Assembly (NCBI GenBank): GCA_013285505.1
Contig: CP053450.1
Coordinates: 4,059,951-4,123,950, forward strand
Length of the DNA stretch: 64,000 nt
Source: Planctomycetota bacterium
GTDB taxonomy: Bacteria > Planctomycetota > Phycisphaerae > Phycisphaerales > UBA1924
Direction of reading: 5' to 3'
Shown here one piece after another: positions 18,160-28,388 of the stretch. Both the position numbers and the translations under genes were made by a program. Each line of letters opens with the position of its first letter. The stretch's first letter is position 1. The notes under the pieces were generated by a model, which was not told where the DNA came from, did no database searches, and saw only the letters and a program-made list of their open reading frames with translations.

Positions 18160-18805
18160 TCACGCCCGCACCAGTTGCACCACGCTGGGCCGGCGGGTCG
18201 CGTCGGCCACGCCGTCGCCGTCGGTGTCCACTCGGGCCGCCACCCGGCCGCGTTCGGCGGCGAACCGGTCGCGGTAGAGCCCGGCCTTGAACGCGGCGGG
18301 CGAGCTGTTGCTGCCCAGCGCGGCCGCGGCGGTAAAGATCAGGTGCAGCGCCCCCAGAGACTCCAGCAGCACCAACGCCTCCGGGTTGGCGATGCTCGAT
18401 TCGGTGATGACACCGACACCCGCCGAGCCCTCCGGCTCGACCCCCAGCATCCGCAGCACCTGCCCGTGCACCATCGCCAGCTGCGGCCCGAAGGTCGGCA
18501 CCTCCACCGACACCCCGTTCACGGAGCTCGGCATGCGCAGCGGGCCGTCTGCATCGGGGCGCATCCGCGAGATCGTCAGCGTGCTCTCGCTCAGGCGGCT
18601 CGACGATCTCGTACACCACGCCGCCGGCGACCACGACGCCGCCCGCCTCGACACCCGCCTCGTCGAAGCCGACATCCTGGCTGGTCATCGACAGTGTCGT
18701 GCCCGCCACGTCGCCTGTGCCCTGTACCAGCCGCTGCCCCACCCAGCCGATGTCCCGCACCACGCTGGGCTCGAGCACCAGCAGGTCTCTGTCTGTGGCA
18801 AACAT
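18160..18805 (-). CDS. phage-module protein of unknown function
   Basis: About 214 residues after one frameshift at 18595-18601 (GCGGCTC for GCGCTC). It starts MFATDRDLLVLEPSVVRDIG, preceded by AGGAGA. The first half is beta-rich (GTTLSMTSQDVGF, GGVVVAGGVVYEIVE), and the second contains LHLIFTAAAALG and AAFKAGLYRDRFAAERGRVAARVDTDGDGVAD. In this position, after the major capsid gene, many phages encode a head-completion or adaptor protein, which is a plausible role. No specific family is recognised. Confidence 0.65.
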
Positions 18806-18918
18806 CCCGATCTCCTCTCTGGGTTGCGTCCTGTCCCTCGTCCAAAGCCCGGCCGGCTGTCTCCACCCGGCCGGGCGTGTCGGCGCGGGCTCCCCCACCC
18901 GCACGACAACACTCGTGG

Positions 18919-18936
18919 TGCCGGCTGCTCGCCGGC
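18919..18936. repeat. short palindrome after the capsid gene
   Basis: CCGGC and GCCGG arms with a five-base loop in the GTGCCGGCTGCTCGCCGGC context. It is related in form to the other GGCT-centred palindromes and lies 10-30 bases beyond the capsid stop codon. Confidence 0.5.
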
Positions 18937-18945
18937 GGCGCGATA

Positions 18946-20125
18946 TCAGTTGCCGTCGAGGCTGAGGCCGCGGATGACGCCGTGGGCCGCCTCGTTCTTC
19001 ATCTCGAGCGTGTACTCGCCGACGACCTGCCCCTCGACCGAGTCGCCGGTGGTGCTGAGCGGCTTGTAGCCGAAGCTGCGTCCCTGCAGCGGCATGACCT
19101 GCAGGCGCGAGCTGTCGAGCAGGAAGACCGCGTCGCTCGGCACCCATCGCGAGACGACGACCCTGCACACGCCGAAGTCGCTCTCGTAGAAGTTCACCAT
19201 GCTGCGGTACTTGTCGTCGTTGGCCGAGTAGTGCCTCTGCGCGTCGATGAGCTGGTTGAACGCCCGCTTCTGGTTGCCGTTGACGAGGATGGTGTCCACC
19301 GCGCCGGAGCTCTGCTCCCAGATCCGCTTGAGGCCCTCGTTGATGAGCGCCTCGGTCAGGCCGTCGCCGCTGGCCCCGCCGCCGTCGGGGGAAGCCGCCG
19401 GTGCCCGGGGCGAAGCTGTTGGTCGCGACGATCGCGCCGATGCCGTTCATCGAGCGGCGCACGGTGCTCGAGCCCTGCTGGTCGGCCGCGGGCGAGACGC
19501 CGTTGATGACCGTGTTCTCCAGGTCTCGCAGCAGCTCGCGCAGGCGTTCCTGCTTCTGGTAGTCCACCTCGTCGGCGATGCCGTGCGTCCGCACCGCCTG
19601 CATCGTGCCGCTAACCGAGACCGAGGCGGTAAAGATCTGCGTGAAGTTCTGCTTGCGCGACCGCCCGACGAACCGGGCGTCCGGCGCCCCCGCGCCCTCG
19701 AGTGCGGCGTTGCCGATGATGTGGAGCTTGAGGTCGTCCACGAGTGTCGCGCCCGTCGTCCCGCCGTAGCCGCGCACGACGGTGATCTGGTTGCCCGTGA
19801 TCGCCGTGACGAGCATCACCTCGGTGAACCCGTCGGGCCGGACCAGGTCGCCGATCTGGAAACGCGTGCCGCTATCCACGATGAGCGTCGTGTCGGTCTC
19901 GGGGTCGGGGTCAAAGAGCGTCTGGTTGAGCCGGTCGAAGTTGGGCAGGAGCGAGTCCTCGATCCACTCGTGCACCGTGCTCATGGCCGGTCGTCTGGCG
20001 TCGCCGAGGTGCGCCAGCAGCGGCGTCTCGTAGGGGGTCACGATCCCGATGATGTCGCTCACGTCCTCTGCCAGTTCCGGGAGCTCTGCCCCCGCCGAAT
20101 ACGTCGCCTTGCCGCTGAAAGTCAT
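18946..20125 (-). CDS. phage major capsid protein, SU10/DUF5309-like
   Basis: About 392 residues, with a +1 error in a C-run at about 19390-19395. The N-terminus carries the signature of SU10-type major capsid proteins: DVSDIIGIVTPYETPLLAHLG, then STVHEWIEDSLL, LIVDSGTRFQIGDLVRP and RKQNFTQIFTASVSVSGT. The C-terminal part has DTILVNGNQKRAFNQ, VVVSRWVPSDAVFLLD and FGYKPLSTTGDS, typical of the HK97-fold relatives in this group. It should assemble a head with the portal encoded two genes upstream. AGGAGG lies ten bases before the ATG. GC content and codon use match the host genes around it, suggesting long residence rather than recent arrival. Confidence 0.85.
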
Positions 20126-20278
20126 GCTTAGTCCTCCTTCTCCGATTCCTCCGCCCGGCATCACGTGCCCCCGGGCTCTTCGCCCATCTCGCGTCCCGCA
20201 CCACGCGGCACGCGCGTTCTCTGTGTCTCATCGCTTGCGCTGTTTGATCCTGCCCAGTCGGGCCCGGCCCGCTCGGCC

Positions 20279-20922
20279 CTAGCTGTTCAGCCCGCGGCGC
20301 ATCCGCAGGTAGCGCAGCAGGATTCGGCGGTCCCCCGTCTCGCGCGCCGCTTCCGCGATATCGCCGATCGTGCCGCCGTTGGCCCGGTCGCCCGCGGGCA
20401 CCGTGGTGGCCCGCACACTCCGCCCGCGCGGGGCGAAGAGGAGCGGCTTGCGTTCTCTCACGCGGGACACGGCCTCGAGCACCGTTGCGCCCGTCGGTGA
20501 TTTGTGCCTCGACCAGGGTGCGGGCCGTGTCGAGATCGGCGACTCCCGCGACGAGCAGCTCGCGATCGATCTGTCGCGCCCGCTCGCCCTCGCCGACCAT
20601 GCGGCGCAGGTCCTCTGCCGCGGCCTCGACGGCGGCGAGGCGGTCGGCCATCGCGAGGGTCTGCTGCTCCGCGGCTGCGGCGCGCTGGCGCCACTCCGCG
20701 TCGTCGGCGGGCTCGGGCGGTGCGCCCCGGTTCGTCGCCCGGCCCGGGTGTGTCGGGCCCGTGTGTCTCGGGATCAGGTGTCTCGGGGTCGTCGGATCCG
20801 GCGGGCACCGGGCCCGCGGCCGGTGTGGCGTTCTCGGGTGCCACGCGGTCCAGCACCTCGGCGTCGTCCCATCCGGTCTCGCTCTGCACTCCGGCCACCG
20901 CCGCTGACTCCATCGCTTCCAT
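20279..20922 (-). CDS. scaffold-like protein of the phage module
   Basis: About 213 residues after two corrections, at 20721-20730 (GCGCCCC for GCGCCC) and 20486-20495 (GCGCCC for GCGCC). The N-terminal third is acidic and Pro/Thr-rich (DDPETPDPETHG). A coiled coil follows, including AEWRQRAAAAEQQTLAMADRL and IDRELLVAGVADLDTARTL. The end is basic (PRGRSVRATTV, RRILLRYLRMRRGLNS). Acidic start, coiled coil, basic end and placement between portal and capsid genes are what scaffolding proteins look like. GGAGGT precedes the ATG by five bases. The function is inferred from position and composition. Confidence 0.65.
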
Positions 20923-20993
20923 CTCGCACCTCCGATTGCGTTCTCTGCGCCGGCCCGGCCGGCTTCTCTCTGCACACCCCAGTGACAGCCCCG

Positions 20994-22548
20994 CTACACG
21001 ACGCCCGGGTCGCTCGCCTCGTAGCCCAGCTCGTCGAGCACGCGCGTTGTTGGGACGCCGAGTTCGATCTTGCGTTTGGCCGCGAGGGTCTCGTCGACGA
21101 CGTCGGTGGGCAGGGGGTCGGGCCAGACCAGCCGCAAGCTGCGGTCGCGCGGGTCGGTCTCCATGACGCCGGCTGCGTCGAGTGCGGTGAGCACGAGCCG
21201 GCTCATCTCCTCGAGCCCGCGCCCGTAGCTGACGCGTTTGCGTTCGGTCTTGGCCAGCAGGCCGACGAGCGTGATCTTGAGGGCGTTGGCGCTGGAGAGG
21301 TTGCCCACGCGTCCCTGCACGACGCCCGTTGCCAGCGGCGGCACGCCCGAGGTCTTGTCCATCGCGTCGCGCACCTCGCGGATGTGCGACTCCTCGCTCG
21401 GGCTCGAGGCGTCGCCGCCGAAGGCCGACACGCTGGCGTCGGGGTTGTCGGTGCTCCAGATCTGCCCCGGGCCGACGGGCATGGTCTCGAAGCCCTCGAT
21501 GCCCTTGGCCAGGTACATCTTGAAGCTCTGGAGCGTCACGCGGCTGGCCCGATCGCTGAGCCGCGTGTTGAGCTCGTCCTGCAGCGGGATCAGCGGCTCG
21601 ACCTCGCTCAGCCCGCCGTAGCGGAAGGGCTGGGCGACGTTCTGCACGTGCACCACCGGCACGCGCCCGCCGGTGAGCGAGAGCTCGCGCTCTTCGACGA
21701 GCTCGCCGTCGATGTAGACGCGGAGGCTGGTGCTCTCGATGACTTCTGTGATGCCGTCCGGTGTGGAACCTGCTTCGGGCCCGTGGGTTCGGCCGCGCCG
21801 CCAGCTCTCGAGCCACTCCCCGAGCGGGCCGCGGCGGTGCTGTTCGGGGTCGCTCTCGCGTTCTGCGTGGATGATGTAGGCGGCGAGCTCCCGCCACTCG
21901 CCCTCGGCCACGACCGGCACGCCCCGGGTCGGCTCGATGACCTCGACGCGGATGCACTCGCGGACGTGCCACGGGTCGGCGGCGTCGGCGGTCTGTGCGA
22001 GCGACCGCAGCCGGGCTTCGTCGATGCGCAGCACCAGATCGACGTGGCCGTAGACGTGGCCGAGCAGGGCCATGTCCTGCAGGAGCGCAATGCCGCCGGA
22101 GCCTTCCCAGACGGCGTCGAGCATGCGTTCGATGCGGGTTTGTGTTGCTTCGTCCCGCGCGGTGCTGACCAGCCGCACGGGCTTGCCGAACATGAAGTCG
22201 ACCATGGTGTGGATGCGCCAGGCGATGTCGTTCTCGATGACAATCTCGCGGGATCGGGCGCGGTCGTCGAGGCCGGCGTGGGCCCGCCCGACCAGCCTCG
22301 CCGGCAGGCCCGAGCGTTGGCCGATGTCGTAGGCCGCGGGAGTCGGGTTGCCCGCGCTGCCCTGGGCGTTGGTCAGTGTGAGCGGGTTGCGGTAATAGCG
22401 CCACATGAGGTCGAGCCGCGGGCGGACGGTGGATTGGTGCGCGGCGAGGAGCCGCTCGACCTCGCTCGGCGAGAGCCCGTCCCGCCGCGGCCCTCCGCCG
22501 CCGGCCCCGGTGACGTTCTCGCCGACTGCCCTGTCCGTCCGCTCTGCC
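20994..22548 (-). CDS. phage portal protein, SPP1 gp6-like
   Basis: 517 residues, intact. The start is the ATG preceded by AGGAGG, eight bases upstream; a longer in-frame start at 22601 lacks a ribosome site. Family features in order are RLDLMWRYYRNPLT near the N-terminus, IENDIAWRIHTMVDFMFGKPV, ALLGHVYGHVDLVLRID, a long beta-rich wing (SLRVYIDGELVEERELS), VVHVQNVAQPFRYGGLSEVEPLIPL, DELNTRLSDRASRVTLQSFKM, and near the end NALKITLVGLLAKTERKRVSYG. It would form the dodecameric DNA entry ring of a phage head. It is the first gene of the module; no terminase gene lies upstream. Confidence 0.88.
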
Positions 22549-22743
22549 ATCTGCGACCTCCTCACGTTGACCGGGCCGGTCCGCGACACGCCCTCACTCA
22601 ACCCCCCCGCCCCTCACATGCGCGCAAGGACAGCCCGGGCTGCGGGCCGATGCCGCGCAAGTCGTTGCCTCACAAGCGTCAAAAAAGTTTTGGAAAGTCA
22701 GGCCGCGGCTGGCGCGAGCGCCCGGTCTGCGCGCACAACGACA

Positions 22744-22767
22744 CCGGGATCGCCATACCGATCCCGG
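22744..22767 (-). terminator. possible terminator after the small conserved gene
   Basis: Nine-base arms CCGGGATCG and CGATCCCGG around a six-base loop, located 31 bases past the stop codon of the 22798-23100 gene. The following T-tract is weak. The gap to the portal gene (about 195 bases) also has an A/T-rich patch at 22679-22700 that could serve as a promoter for the phage module. Confidence 0.45.
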
Positions 22768-22797
22768 CGGAACGCCAGCACTCTCTCGGTTGCCCGT

Positions 22798-23100
22798 CTA
22801 CTCGCCCACGACCTCGACCCGCGACAGACTGTCCAGGTTGCAGCAGACGATCTCCCCGTCGTCCAGCTTGAGCCGCAGGCGGTCGATCCAGAGCTTGTTG
22901 TCCTCGCTGTGGGCGAACCACGAGCCGGTCTTCTGCTGGCCGAACGACTGGACCACGCCCTCAACGGTCGTGGTGTGGGGCTTGGACTGCAGCACCACCT
23001 GCTGCGTCACGCGCACGCGCATGCCGGGCACGAGGTCAATCCGCTCGTTGCCGGCGGTGACTGGGGTCTTCTGGGGGGGTGTCTTCTGGGGGGTGGTCAT
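22798..23100 (-). CDS. small conserved-looking protein with SH3-like beta fold, unknown function
   Basis: 100 residues. After a Pro/Lys/Thr-rich start, the sequence alternates strands: LVPGMRVRVTQQVV, HTTTVEGVVQSFGQQKTGSW, NKLWIDRLRLKLDDGEIVCC, SLSRVEVVGE. This looks like a small beta-barrel and not like a phage protein. It begins 20 bases after the phosphohexomutase stop codon on the same strand, so the two are probably co-transcribed. Confidence 0.7.
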   Translation of the reverse strand: MTTPQKTPPQKTPVTAGNERIDLVPGMRVRVTQQVVLQSKPHTTTVEGVVQSFGQQKTGSWFAHSEDNKLWIDRLRLKLDDGEIVCCNLDSLSRVEVVGE

Positions 23101-23120
23101 AGGAGGCGAGTATACGCCCA

Positions 23121-24596
23121 TCACCCTGCAATGACCCCCGCCACCTCGTCCAGCAGGCTGCCGGCCCCCTCGACGCTGCGGGCCTCGGCGATGAGGCGCA
23201 TGATCGGCTCGGTGTTGCTTGCCCGGACGTGGACCCACGCGGCCCCGCCGCCGGGCGCTGGGCGCATTGGTCCCAATCGACCCGCACGCCGTCCTGCGTG
23301 TCCACCCGGGCCCCGCCGCCGCTACCAGAACCGCCGCCGCCGTTGCGCGCCCAGGCAGCGACTTTCTCGCCGGCGGGTCCGGCCTCCTCGCGGCTGGCGA
23401 TCTCGACCTTGCGCTTCTCGATGGCGTAGGTCGGCACGCGGCCGATGAGTTCGCTGACCTGCCGGTTGCTCCGCACGATCGCCCCGAGCACGAGCGCCAT
23501 GGCGCTGAGTGAGTCGCGGACGTAGGTCACGCCGGACCAGATCAGCCCGCCGTTGCCCTCGCCGCCGACGACCATGTCCGCGTCCTTCATCGCCCTGACC
23601 ACGTGGGCTTCGCCGACGGGCGTCCGCACGACCTCGACCCCGAACTCGCCCGCGACGTCCTCGATCATGCGGCTGGTGGAGAGATTCACCGCGACGTGCC
23701 GGGCCCGGCGCTCTCGCCCGTGCACCCCCATGTCGATCACCTCGCCGGCCGCGAGCACCAGCGTGTACTCCTCGCCGATGTACTCCCCGCGCTCGTCGAT
23801 CACCGCGAGCCGGTCGGCGTCGGGGTCCTGGGCGAAGCCGACGATCGCCCCGTGCTGGCGCACCGCCTCGCACAGGCCGCCGGCGCCGGCCAGGTTCTCC
23901 CGCGTCGGCTCGGGGGTGTGCGGGAAGATGCCCGACTCATCTGCGCCGAGGTGGATCACGCGGCAGCCCATCCGCTCGAGGAGCATCCGCCCGGCGTCGG
24001 CCCCCGCCCCGTTGACCGAGTCGAGCACGACCGCGGGCTTCATGGCGGCGATCGCGCCGAGGACGTCCTCGCCGAACCGCTCGACCACCCGGGCTACATG
24101 GATCTGCCCCGCGTCGCGCTGGCGGGTGTAGGAGCCGACACCGTCCCACGCCTGCCAGCCGGATGCGCCACTCCGGAACCGCTCGACGATCTCGGTGGCC
24201 ATCGCGGCGTCGGGCGCGCAGGCCGCGGCCCCGTGGGCCCCGGCCTCGCGGACGAGGCATTTGAGGCCGTTCCATTGCTGCGGGTTGTGGCTGGCGGTGA
24301 GGATCATGCCGCCCTCGGCCTCGAGCTCGTCCACCATGACCCCGACGGTCGGGGTCATCTCGACGCCCAGGTCCACGACGTCGCACCCGGCCCCGCAGAG
24401 CCCGGCGATCGCGGCGTGCTGGACGACGTGCCCGCCGGCGCGGCCGTCGCGCCCCAGGACCACCCGGGCCCGCCTGCCCCCGTTCTGCGCGCAGCCAGCC
24501 GCCGAAGGCCCCGGCGTAGCGCGCGACCACGTCCGGCGTCAGGCTCGCGCCCACGATCCCCCGGCACCCACTCACCCCCAGCATCAACGGGCGCAT
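23121..24596 (-). CDS. phosphoglucosamine mutase-like phosphohexomutase
   Basis: About 491 residues. It interconverts hexose 1- and 6-phosphates through a phosphoserine. Motifs in order are GVSGCRGIVGASLTP, the phosphoserine loop GMILTASHNPQQWNG, the metal loop FAQDPDADRLAVIDE, the sugar-binding GGEGNGG, and a C-terminal phosphate-binding VRASNTEPIMRLIAEA. Two frame breaks, at about 24493 (G-run) and 23240-23250, look like sequence errors. GEGNGG and the short N-terminus favour a GlmM-like enzyme for cell-wall precursors over phosphomannomutase, but specificity is not certain. Confidence 0.82.
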
Positions 24597-24702
24597 CGCT
24601 CATCGGTCCGATCCTCCGGCCGCGCAGGAACAGTCGCGGCTCGTCCAAGCCTAACCCGGCGGGGACCACCCCGCGCAGGCCGCCCTCCTCTATACTCACC
24701 CG

Positions 24703-25104
24703 ATGTACCACCTGACGGTTGAGACCGAGTTCTGCGCCGCGCACGCGATCGTGATGCGGGGCGTCCGCGAGCCCAACCACGGCCACAACTGGCGCGTCAC
24801 CCTCACGCTCGCCGGCGCCTCGCTCGACGGCGACGGGCTGCTGTGCGACTTCCACGCGGTCGAGGCGGCGCTGCGGGAGGTGGTCTCGCCGTTTGCGAAC
24901 GCCGACCTGAACGCCACGCCGCCGTTCGACCGCGTCAACCCCACCGCCGAGCACGTCGCCCGCCACGTCGCCGAATCGACGCAGCGGGCCCTGGCGGGCG
25001 TCCTGCCGCCCGACGCCCGCGTCGCCGCCTGCCGCGTGACCGAGGCGCCGGGCTGCGCCGTGACCTATCACCCCCCGCACCCCACAGATGAACGGATGAG
25101 TTGA
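24703..25104 (+). CDS. 6-pyruvoyltetrahydropterin synthase-like protein, PTPS-III type
   Basis: 133 residues. T-fold enzyme with zinc-binding histidines in FCAAHAIVM and in PNHGHNWRV. The catalytic segment reads E-P-N-H-G-H, the ExxHGH pattern of PTPS-III proteins, instead of the CxxxHGH seen in QueD. PTPS-III enzymes make 6-hydroxymethyl-dihydropterin from dihydroneopterin triphosphate and stand in for FolB in folate synthesis. It also has LLCDFHAVEAALRE and TAEHVARHVAE. The true QueD of this genome is at 39115-39579. ppk1 starts 4 bases after this stop codon. Functional class is inferred from the motif. Confidence 0.83.
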   Translation: MYHLTVETEFCAAHAIVMRGVREPNHGHNWRVTLTLAGASLDGDGLLCDFHAVEAALREVVSPFANADLNATPPFDRVNPTAEHVARHVAESTQRALAGVLPPDARVAACRVTEAPGCAVTYHPPHPTDERMS

Positions 25105-25108
25105 CGCC

Positions 25109-27229
25109 TTGACGACCACACACCCCACCGCCGGCCCGCTTGTCACGACCGAGGAACCCCGGTTCTTCAACCGCGATCTCTCGTGGCTGGAGTTCAACCG
25201 GCGCGTGCTCGCCCAGGCCAACGACGAGTCGTTCCCGCTGCTCGAGCGCATCAAGTTCCTGGCGATCTTCGCCAGCAACCTCGACGAGTTCTTCATGAAG
25301 CGCGTGGGGCTGCTCAAGCGGTTCATTCTCAGCGGCATCGAGACCCCCGCGCCGGACGGCCGCCGCCCGACCCAGTCGCTCGAAGAGCTCCGCGGCATGG
25401 TCAACGAGCTGCAGACCGAGCAGGCCCGGATCTGGCTCGAGGTCGTGATGCCGCAGCTGGCCAATGCCGGCATCCACGTCCTCACCTATACCGATCTGGA
25501 CGATGCGCAGCGGGCGTGGATCGACGACTGGCACCGCAACAACGTGTTCCCCATCCTCACGCCGCTGGCGGTCGATCCGGGGCACAAGTTCCCCTTTATC
25601 TCCAACCTCTCGGAGAACCTCGGCGTGCTCGTCGGCTCGGCCGACCGCACCGAGCGGCACTTTGCCCGGATCAAGATCCCCGACGTGCTGCCGCGGTTTG
25701 TCCGCATCAACCCCGAGGCGAGCGAGGTCTACCTCGTCCCGCTCGACGAGATCATCCGGCACAATCTCGATGATCTGTTCCCCGGCATGACGCTCCACGA
25801 GGTCACACCGTTCCGGCTCACACGCAACGCGTCCATCCAGGCCCACGGCGACGAAACGGACAATCTCTACGAGCACGTCGAGGCCGAGCTGCAGCTCCGA
25901 CGCTTCGCCAACGCCGTCCGCATCGAGGTGCCTGAGGACGCCAGCCGCCAGATCGTGCGGCTCATCCTCGACGAGCTCGATCTGGAGCAGTCCGATGTCT
26001 ACGCCCGGCCCGGGCCGCTGGAGTATCAGGACCTCTTCGAGATCACCGGCCTGGAGCGCCCGGACCTCAAGCTGTCCCACTACAAGCCGGTCGTCCCGGC
26101 GGTGCTGGCCGACGACGAGGCGGACATCTTTGCCCTGATCCGTGAACGCGATGTGCTGCTGCACCACCCGTACGAGTCGTTTCAGGCGAGCGTGGAGCGG
26201 TTTGTGTCGGCCGCGGCTCGGGACCCGGACGTGCTGGCGATCAAGCAGACCATCTACCGCACCAGCCGTGACTCGCCGTTTGTGGCCTCGCTCATCCGCG
26301 CCGCCGAGCGGGGCAAGCAGGTTGCGTGCCTGGTCGAGCTGCGCGCGCGCTTCGACGAGCAGAAGAACCTGCGCTTCGCCCGGCAGCTCGAGAAGCACGG
26401 TGTCCACGTCGCCTACGGCGTGGTCGGGCTCAAGACGCACTGCAAGTGCTCGCTGGTGGTCCGGCGCGAGTCCAAGGGGCTGCGGTGCTACGCCCACCTC
26501 GGCACCGGCAACTACAACCCCGCCACCGCCCAGCTCTACACCGACCTGGGGCTGCTCACGTGCAACCCGCGGATCACCGAGGACGTGGTCAGCCTGTTCA
26601 ACCTGCTCACCGGGCGCAGCGCGCAGACCGAGTACAACGAGCTGCTCGTCGCCCCCACCACGATGCGCAGCCGGTTCGACCAGCTGATCGCCCGGGAGAT
26701 CGAGTTTGCCCGCGCCGGCAAGCCCGCCCGGATCTTCGCCAAGTTCAACTCCCTCGAAGACATCAAGATCACCGAGCACCTCTACGAGGCCTCGCAGGCG
26801 GGCGTGCAGGTCGACCTCGTCGTCCGCGGCTTCTGCTGCCTCCGCCCGGGGGTGCCGGGGCTGAGTGAGAACATCCGCGTGTGGTCGATCGTCGGCCGCT
26901 TTTTGGAGCACTCGCGCATCTTCCACTTCGGCGCGGGGCACGACAACCCTGCGGACGGCGACTGGTTCATGGGCTCGGCCGACTGGATGTACCGCAACCT
27001 CAACGATCGCGTCGAGGCGATCGTCCCCATCTACGACCGCGCCGCCCGCGAGCGGCTGGCCGCCCTCCGCGGCATCCTCGGGCGCGACCACAAACGCGCG
27101 TGGGACCTCAACCCCGACGGCAGCTACACCCTCCGCACACCGCCGCCGGACGCGCCGGAAGAATCGCCCGAGGCCAGCGGCTCGTTCCGCGCGCTCATGC
27201 ACCTGGCGCGGGCGGGGACGCCGGTGTAG
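25109..27229 (+). CDS. ppk1: polyphosphate kinase 1
   Basis: 706 residues, normal length. It makes polyphosphate from ATP through a phosphohistidine. Motifs are FFNRDLSWLEFNRRVL at the N-terminus, FASNLDEFFMKRVG, then VLAIKQTIYRTS, CLVELRARFDEQKN, and the catalytic His in CYAHLGTGNYNPATAQLYTD, followed by near-C-terminal DWMYRNLNDRVEA. The start codon is TTG at 25109, four bases after the pterin-synthase stop; translational coupling is likely. No frameshift. Confidence 0.95.
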   Translation: MTTTHPTAGPLVTTEEPRFFNRDLSWLEFNRRVLAQANDESFPLLERIKFLAIFASNLDEFFMKRVGLLKRFILSGIETPAPDGRRPTQSLEELRGMVNELQTEQARIWLEVVMPQLANAGIHVLTYTDLDDAQRAWIDDWHRNNVFPILTPLAVDPGHKFPFISNLSENLGVLVGSADRTERHFARIKIPDVLPRFVRINPEASEVYLVPLDEIIRHNLDDLFPGMTLHEVTPFRLTRNASIQAHGDETDNLYEHVEAELQLRRFANAVRIEVPEDASRQIVRLILDELDLEQSDVYARPGPLEYQDLFEITGLERPDLKLSHYKPVVPAVLADDEADIFALIRERDVLLHHPYESFQASVERFVSAAARDPDVLAIKQTIYRTSRDSPFVASLIRAAERGKQVACLVELRARFDEQKNLRFARQLEKHGVHVAYGVVGLKTHCKCSLVVRRESKGLRCYAHLGTGNYNPATAQLYTDLGLLTCNPRITEDVVSLFNLLTGRSAQTEYNELLVAPTTMRSRFDQLIAREIEFARAGKPARIFAKFNSLEDIKITEHLYEASQAGVQVDLVVRGFCCLRPGVPGLSENIRVWSIVGRFLEHSRIFHFGAGHDNPADGDWFMGSADWMYRNLNDRVEAIVPIYDRAARERLAALRGILGRDHKRAWDLNPDGSYTLRTPPPDAPEESPEASGSFRALMHLARAGTPV

Positions 27230-27234
27230 GCCGG

Positions 27235-28342
27235 CTAGCTCTCTTCGTTGCCCTCGAACACGGCCTTCTCGCGCACGTCCACGTCCCGCCCCGCGATCGC
27301 TCGGACGATCCGCTCGACGTGCTCGTGTGAGTTCTCGATGAAGACCTTCGACCGCTGCTGGCTCCCGCCGGTCGCGGTGCCCGCGACGAAGACACCGGGG
27401 ACGTTGGTCTCCATCGTCTCTCTGGCGAACCGTGGCCGGCGCTCGGGACCCTCCAGCTCCACGCCCAGCATGCCGAACAGCTCGGGGTCCTGGTCGTAGC
27501 CGGTCAGCAGGAGCACCGCGTCGGCCGGGACCGAGACCGCGTCCCCGCCGCCCGCGACCGGGCCGACGACTACCCCGCTCTCGGTGATCTCGCGCACGCC
27601 GACCCCGCCGTGCCAGCCGATCTGGTCTTTCTTGATGAGCCACTCCAGTTCGGGCAGGATCCAGTACTTGATCCGGTCCCGCTCCAGCTCGGCGCGACGC
27701 TGGCAGATCGTGACCCGCGCCCCCACGCGGTAGAGCCGGATCGCCGCCTCCACCGCCGAGTTGCGCCCGCCGACGATCACCACCTCGCGTCCGTAGTAGT
27801 CGTGCGGGTCGCCGAGATAGTGGCTCACGTGCGGCAGGCCCTCGCCGGGCACCCCCACCAGCCGCGGCCGGTGCATGTTGCCGATCGCCAGCACGACCTT
27901 CGCCACGCGGTACTCGTTCCCTCCGGCCGGGACTGATCCTGTCGCAACCGGCCCCGCCGCCCGATGCTGCTCGGCCGGGCCGCCCACGCCGTGTGCGGCT
28001 CTTGGCCGTCCGCAGCACGAAGCCCCCGCCCGCCCGCTCGGCCCCCACTACCCGCTCGAAGGTCCGGACATCGAGCCGGAACGTTCCGGCGACCTGCCGC
28101 AGATAGCGGAGATAGTCCTCACGCGTCGCCTTTTCCTCGTGCTCGACCACCAGCGGCACGCCGGCGATGGAGATCCGCTCGGGGCTCGAGAAATACTTTG
28201 TCCCCGGCGCCCACCAGCCCATGGTTGAGCCGATCGCCCCGGCCTCGATCTGCACCGCCCGCACCCCGGCACGCTGGAGTGCGACCGCCATCTCCAGCCC
28301 GATCGGGCCGGCACCAATTACCGCGACTTCGTAGTGTTCCAC
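27235..28342 (-). CDS. YpdA-like FAD-dependent thiol/disulfide oxidoreductase
   Basis: About 368 residues after one frameshift at 27995-28001 (GCGGCTC for GCGCTC). The N-terminal dinucleotide fold VAVIGAGPIGLEMAVALQ binds FAD, and the internal fold VVIVGGRNSAVEAAIRLYR binds NAD(P)H. KYFSSPERISIAGVPL and DYLRYLRQVAGTF are typical of the YpdA (bacillithiol disulfide reductase-like) family. No CxxC redox motif is seen, as in YpdA. It starts at GTG because the fold begins immediately after. Convergent with ppk1, with six bases between them. Confidence 0.8.
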
Positions 28343-28388
28343 GCCCCATCCTACGCGCCGGTCCCGTGACCACCCATACGATTCCCCG

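Noticed and set aside
20994..22601. Upstream portal start at 22601
   Set aside because: It would add 17 residues without a ribosome site, whereas AGGAGG lies eight bases before the ATG at 22548.
17032..22871. Long plus-strand open frames opposite the phage module
   Set aside because: They are Arg/Ala/Pro-rich shadows without ribosome sites; the minus-strand frames carry the portal and capsid motifs.
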